From positions 79,506-143,505 of the forward strand of contig RECR01000066.1 in the NCBI GenBank assembly GCA_007693955.1: 64,000 bases of DNA, given 5' to 3'. The notes below the pieces were generated by a model that saw only the letters and a list, made by a program, of their open reading frames with translations, was not told the DNA's origin and did no database searches. Below, one piece after another: positions 60,873-64,000 of the stretch (position 1 is the first letter of the stretch; every line of letters starts with the position of its first letter). The translations under genes and the position numbers were made by a program. This DNA comes from Gloeocapsa sp. DLM2.Bin57 (lineage in GTDB: Bacteria; Cyanobacteriota; Cyanobacteriia; Cyanobacteriales; Gloeocapsaceae).

Positions 60873-61063
60873 TTGGATACTTCATCGTTATCATCAGTAT
60901 CAATGTCATCAGTATCAATGTCATCAGTATCCTCTATCTGATTTTCCTGTATATCATCACCATCATCTTTATTCTCTACTTCTTGTGTAATTTCAGTTTC
61001 AAAAGTGTCAAAAGAAGAGTCAGCCCTAACAGGAAGCCCAAATAACAGAGAAATAACTAGCAA
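60869..61063 (-). CDS. Small exported Asp-rich protein (uncertain)
   Basis: 64 residues from TTG 61063; the frame stays open to 61093 (KQFLAVLLVISLLFGLPVRA) but no standard start codon lies there, so either TTG is used or the start is lost. A signal-like hydrophobic segment is followed by a very acidic tail with repeated TDDID units encoded by a 15-bp tandem repeat. Low complexity, possibly metal-binding, possibly decaying. Convergent and overlapping MoaD by 4 nt. Confidence 0.35.
   Translation of the reverse strand: MLVISLLFGLPVRADSSFDTFETEITQEVENKDDGDDIQENQIEDTDDIDTDDIDTDDNDEVSN
60891..60930. repeat. 15-bp tandem repeat
   Basis: TCATCAGTATCAATG occurs at 60891-60905 and 60906-60920, with a partial third copy 60921-60930. 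It encodes the TDDID units of the small acidic protein and could vary in copy number between strains. Confidence 0.85.
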
Positions 61064-61413
61064 AACAGCTAAAAACTGTTTATTTTCCCTGATTTAACCT
61101 CATTTTTTTGATAATCATGATAGTTAAGACGCTAGTTTTGTAGATAAGTTCCCATCCTCTGTTATTCCCTCCTGCCATCTGCCTTCTGCTATACTTGGTT
61201 TTTTGCAGTCAAAAATCTTCCACTAGCTCAAAAAAAGATTTGTAACTACAAATATAGTGGAAATACTGGTGCAAGATCTCAGCATTCCTTCTTGCTATAT
61301 TTTTAGCGTATTTGATCTAAACTAAGCAATCTTAACAAATTATGTAAATTAACCCTAGAAGGCTAATAAACTAGTTATAATCTAAATGCTATGTGAAGAA
61401 TTGAGGTAAGATT
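61064..61413. other. 350-nt intergenic region
   Basis: Between divergent genes. A C/T-rich stretch near 61151-61195 (CCCTCCTGCCATCTGCCTTC) resembles dispersed non-coding repeats of cyanobacteria. The rest is AT-rich; it probably holds the promoter of the TM2 gene near 61340-61385 (TAATAAACTAGTTATAATCT contains TATAAT at about 61376). I see no further gene. Confidence 0.5.
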
Positions 61414-61680
61414 ATGACTCAATCCGATTTTAAAGATGCTAATAATAAAAAGATTATTGCGGGAATCTTGGGTATTTTATTAGGTGGTTTTGGTATCCAT
61501 AAATTCTTTCTGGGATATACAACCGCAGGAATTATAATGTTGCTGATAACTTTACTAACCCTTGGTATAGCTGGTTTTATCATGGGAATAATCGGATTAA
61601 TCGAAGGAATTATGTATTTAACTAAATCTGATCAAGAATTTTATCAAACTTATATAGCTGGCAGAAAACCTTGGTTTTAA
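61414..61680 (+). CDS. TM2 domain membrane protein
   Basis: 88 residues. Typical TM2 domain: KKIIAGILGILLGGFGIHKF, FLGYTTAGIIMLLITLLTLG and a second helix ending GIIGLIEGIMYL. The conserved G-x-H-K/R-F-Y-L-G motif is visible as GGFGIHKFFLGY. TM2 proteins are small two-helix membrane proteins found widely; their function is poorly known. The soluble ends are short. Followed after 6 nt by another small membrane protein, and then corA. Confidence 0.85.
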   Translation: MTQSDFKDANNKKIIAGILGILLGGFGIHKFFLGYTTAGIIMLLITLLTLGIAGFIMGIIGLIEGIMYLTKSDQEFYQTYIAGRKPWF

Positions 61681-61686
61681 ATAAAT

Positions 61687-61899
61687 ATGAAAAGAAAAAA
61701 AGCCAATAAACTAATAACTAGAACCGTCTTTGTTTTTGGGGGGTTAAGTTATTTTATGTTTTTTTCAGGGTTAGATTTACCTATTTTCCTTAAATACTAT
61801 GTAACTATTATTCCTATACAGATTGCTGCAGCGCTTTACTTAGGATATCAATATTATAAAAATAAGCATAGCCAAAAAACCTCTAATCAACTAAAATAA
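61687..61899 (+). CDS. Small two-helix membrane protein, function unknown (70 aa)
   Basis: 70 residues with a basic N-terminus (MKRKKANKLITR), helix 1 (TVFVFGGLSYFMFFSGLDL) and helix 2 (YYVTIIPIQIAAALYLGYQY), then a basic tail. No recognised family. It starts 6 nt after the TM2 gene and ends 26 nt before corA, so all are likely in one transcript. Positively charged ends predict both termini in the cytoplasm. Confidence 0.6.
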   Translation: MKRKKANKLITRTVFVFGGLSYFMFFSGLDLPIFLKYYVTIIPIQIAAALYLGYQYYKNKHSQKTSNQLK

Positions 61900-61925
61900 C
61901 TGTTGAATAATTATGTTTAGTTTTT

Positions 61926-63059
61926 ATGAAAAAAATAATATCTCATTATCAAACTAACCCCACAGAAATAACAGAAGAGGATTTATTTGACTATGCTTAT
62001 GACTTTCCTGGCGCTTTACCAGGAACTCTCAGAATTGAACCAGACGCTAAACCCGTAGAAATTACCTTGATCGATTATGATTCTATTGAGGCTTCTCAGT
62101 CGTCAGATTTAACACCAGAAGATTGTTTACCCTATTTAGAAACTAGTTCAGTATCTTGGTTTGATATCGCAGGGTTAGGGAGTGAAACAAAATGGCAAGA
62201 ATTAGCAAGGGTGTTTAATTTACACCCTCTTTTATTGGAAGATCTAGTTAACGTTCCCCAACGTCCTAAAATTGATGATTATGACGACCAATTGTTAATT
62301 ATTACCCAAATGGTGCTACCCAAAAAAAAGGGCTTTTGGATTGAACAAGTTAGCTTTGTTTTGGGAAAAAATTACTTATTAACTGTACAAGAAGAACCAG
62401 AAAGAGACTGTTTTAATCATATAAGAGATCGCATTCTTCGCGGTCATGGTACGATTCGTAGTCGCGGTACTGATTATTTAGCTTATGCGCTTTGGGATGC
62501 GATTATTGATGGTTATTTCCCTGTATTAGAAGCTTGTGAGGATCGTATCGAAGAAATCGAAGAAGCGATACTTAATAATCCCACTCGCAGTACCATGAAT
62601 AAAATCTATCGTATTAAAAGGGAACTTTTAGCCTTACGTCGTTCGATTTGGCCCCAACGTAACGCACTTCATACCTTAATTAGAGATGAAAACCCCTTAA
62701 TTGATAAAGAGGTACAGATATACTTAAGAGATTGTTATGATCATATTGTGGAAATAATCGATATTATTGAGGTTTACCGAGAATTAGTCTCAAGTTTATT
62801 AGATATTTATGTCTCAGCGATGGGTAATAAACTAAATGAAATTATGAAAGTGCTCACCGTAATTTCCACTATCTTTATTCCCCTAACTTTTATCGTTGGA
62901 GTTTATGGGATGAACTTTGAAAATATGCCAGAGTTAAAATGGTATTATGCTTATTTTGTCTGTTTAGGAATTATGTTAGCGATCGGAATTGCTCTATTAT
63001 GGGTATTCTGGAAACGTGGTTGGTTTAAATCTGTAACTAAACTTGATGCTGATTACTAA
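61926..63059 (+). CDS. corA: CorA family magnesium/cobalt channel
   Basis: 377 residues, normal for CorA. A long cytoplasmic domain (FDIAGLGSETKWQELARVFN, LHPLLLEDLVNVPQRPKIDD) and long helix with ERDCFNHIRDRILRG are followed by two C-terminal membrane helices. The signature selectivity loop YGMNFENMPELKW joins them (FIPLTFIVGVYGMN). CorA forms a pentameric Mg2+ channel gated by cytoplasmic Mg2+; Co2+ or Ni2+ can also pass. The next gene starts 2 nt later. No M-box riboswitch is seen upstream, only 26 nt to the preceding gene. Confidence 0.95.
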   Translation: MKKIISHYQTNPTEITEEDLFDYAYDFPGALPGTLRIEPDAKPVEITLIDYDSIEASQSSDLTPEDCLPYLETSSVSWFDIAGLGSETKWQELARVFNLHPLLLEDLVNVPQRPKIDDYDDQLLIITQMVLPKKKGFWIEQVSFVLGKNYLLTVQEEPERDCFNHIRDRILRGHGTIRSRGTDYLAYALWDAIIDGYFPVLEACEDRIEEIEEAILNNPTRSTMNKIYRIKRELLALRRSIWPQRNALHTLIRDENPLIDKEVQIYLRDCYDHIVEIIDIIEVYRELVSSLLDIYVSAMGNKLNEIMKVLTVISTIFIPLTFIVGVYGMNFENMPELKWYYAYFVCLGIMLAIGIALLWVFWKRGWFKSVTKLDADY

Positions 63060-63061
63060 AT

Positions 63062-63973
63062 ATGATTAATATTCGTGATGAAATTTCCCCCCTTAAAACC
63101 GTTATCGTAGGTATAGCTATAGATAGGGGTAAACAAGATCATGTCCACAACGCTACTAATTTCTATTATCAACAACTCGGTCAAAGTCCTAAAGATGAAC
63201 AATTAATAGCACAACTAGAGCAATTTTCCGACTTACTCAAACAAAGAGGAGTACAGGTTATCCACCCTCTTAACTTACCCCAAACAGGACAGATATTTGT
63301 GCGAGACCTCGGTTTTGTGATAGGTGATACCTTTGTCTGGAGTAACCCCAAAAAACCCCAAAGAGTTAAAGAAAAAGAGGGTTTACAACCAATAATCGCA
63401 TCTTTAGGAGTAAAAACCTGGGAGTTACCACCCCAAGTAAATATAGAAGGAGGAGATGTAGTAATTTGGCAAAATTCCCTGTTAGTAGGTATTGGTGACA
63501 AAGGAGATCGCCGACGTTCAGATCCCGAAGCTATTGATATCTTAGCTGAACAGTTTTCAGATTGGCAAGTAATCCCAATTTATACCAAAGCTTCCGATAA
63601 CCCAGAAGACGACCCCAAATCTCGTATATTGCATCTAGATTGTGGTTTTACTCCCCTAGGACAAAATTACGCTTTATTTTATCCAGGGGGATTTTCCCAA
63701 CCTCCCGAATTCATCCTTGATCAAATCAAACCTGAAAATCTCATTACCGTATCAGGAGAAGAAATGTTTCATTTAACAGCTAATCTTGTCTCTTTAGATC
63801 CAACTACGGTGATTTCTGATCTTCGTTTTAGTAGAGTTAATCAAATTTTACGTAACCATGGTTTTGAGGTGATCGAGACTCCCTATGGAGAAGTGGCTAA
63901 ACTTGGGGGTTTATTTCGTTGTTCAACCTTACCCTTAGAGAGAGCAAAACTTAATCTAAAAATATCCGAATAA
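63062..63973 (+). CDS. Amidinotransferase/DDAH-fold hydrolase
   Basis: 303 residues, a guanidino-modifying enzyme (GME) fold of five pseudo-repeats. Active-site features: FVRDLGFVIGD near residue 80, INIEGGDVVIW-like VNIEGGDVVIWQNS, HLDCGFTPLG containing the His, and nucleophile Cys287 in GLFRCSTLPLER. Relatives are dimethylarginine dimethylaminohydrolase, arginine deiminase and amidinotransferases; the substrate is probably a guanidino compound such as arginine or a derivative. It is not the larger cyanobacterial ArgZ/AgrE arginine dihydrolase. It follows corA after 2 nt. Confidence 0.82.
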   Translation: MINIRDEISPLKTVIVGIAIDRGKQDHVHNATNFYYQQLGQSPKDEQLIAQLEQFSDLLKQRGVQVIHPLNLPQTGQIFVRDLGFVIGDTFVWSNPKKPQRVKEKEGLQPIIASLGVKTWELPPQVNIEGGDVVIWQNSLLVGIGDKGDRRRSDPEAIDILAEQFSDWQVIPIYTKASDNPEDDPKSRILHLDCGFTPLGQNYALFYPGGFSQPPEFILDQIKPENLITVSGEEMFHLTANLVSLDPTTVISDLRFSRVNQILRNHGFEVIETPYGEVAKLGGLFRCSTLPLERAKLNLKISE

Positions 63974-64000
63974 ATAACCAGTTTATCGTATAATCAAGAC

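Noticed and set aside
60891..60930. Short tandem repeat as possible CRISPR
   Set aside because: The 15-bp units are adjacent without spacers and stay in a coding frame.
61900..61925. Magnesium (M-box) riboswitch ahead of corA
   Set aside because: Only 26 nt separate corA from the previous gene, too little for that RNA.
1..64000. tRNA, rRNA, tmRNA or CRISPR-Cas genes
   Set aside because: I looked for T-arm-like GGTTCRANNCC segments and array-like repeats by eye and found none that fit; a tRNAscan-SE run would settle this.

Overview
The window looks like chromosomal DNA of a cyanobacterium, probably unicellular, with low GC content. GCGATCGC (HIP1) octamers are scattered through coding DNA. 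Lineage-marker genes are ycf35, ycf46, an A-type flavodiiron protein with flavin-reductase domain, a BgtB-type solute-binding/permease fusion, TIGR04376, DUF2996, DUF2232, DUF4278 and a UPF0284 CobT-like protein. Genes are densely packed in short operons with many 4-41 nt overlaps. I saw no rRNA, tRNA, CRISPR array, prophage or complete insertion sequence. Mobile-element traces are a ~130 bp IS200/IS605-like remnant (40505-40635) and a DUF4351 gene bracketed by a perfect 31-bp repeat.

Layout. 1-8.4 kb: the start of an M16 peptidase, a TetR operon ending in a CobT-like phosphoribosyltransferase, a lipoprotein solute-binding protein, the repeat-flanked DUF4351 gene, a decayed Tat-type amine oxidase and a small secreted protein. 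8.5-12.4 kb: an ABCD-type exporter, DUF2996 and VOC proteins and an unknown conserved protein. 12.5-20.7 kb: one long overlapping operon running from murF through an HTTM-DCC fusion, an MBOAT O-acyltransferase, an SGNH/DltD-like protein, a GT2 glycosyltransferase and a GT-C-type membrane protein; this looks like envelope glycan building and acylation. 20.9-24.2 kb: a rhomboid and LRAT pair, hisA and a NurA nuclease. 24.2-28.8 kb: a GNAT/autoinducer-synthase-like gene with a long leader, and menE-menC. 28.8-33.5 kb: Lon-N protein, a flavodiiron protein with non-canonical iron site, prfB with its programmed +1 frameshift, and folP. 33.5-40.6 kb: two AAA-like (STAND-type) NTPases, one carrying 14 WD40 repeats, around an FAD monooxygenase and a DUF4278 gene that share a duplicated upstream element.

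40.6-47.1 kb is the most interesting part. On the minus strand a glutamine riboswitch (glnA motif) with its own consensus promoter and terminator controls a 72-residue membrane protein of unknown function. Just upstream lie a CRP-family regulator with an NtcA-like recognition helix and bgtA. A GTAN8TAC NtcA box sits in the bgtA/bgtB divergent region. This links glutamine sensing, glutamine/basic amino acid uptake and an uncharacterised effector.

47.2-54.9 kb: lptC, a GspC/PilP-like membrane protein, TIGR04376, an NDP-sugar synthase-rluD-nadC operon, and TIGR03943 plus a TolB-like protein. 55.1-58.7 kb: a tight operon of a MinD/ParA-like ATPase, glutaminase A and a Cache-HAMP-PAS receptor without output domain, a second glutamine-linked and possibly undescribed signalling module. 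58.8-64 kb: TIGR04282, an ArsA/GET3-family ATPase, a MoaD/ThiS protein, small membrane proteins, CorA and an amidinotransferase-fold enzyme.
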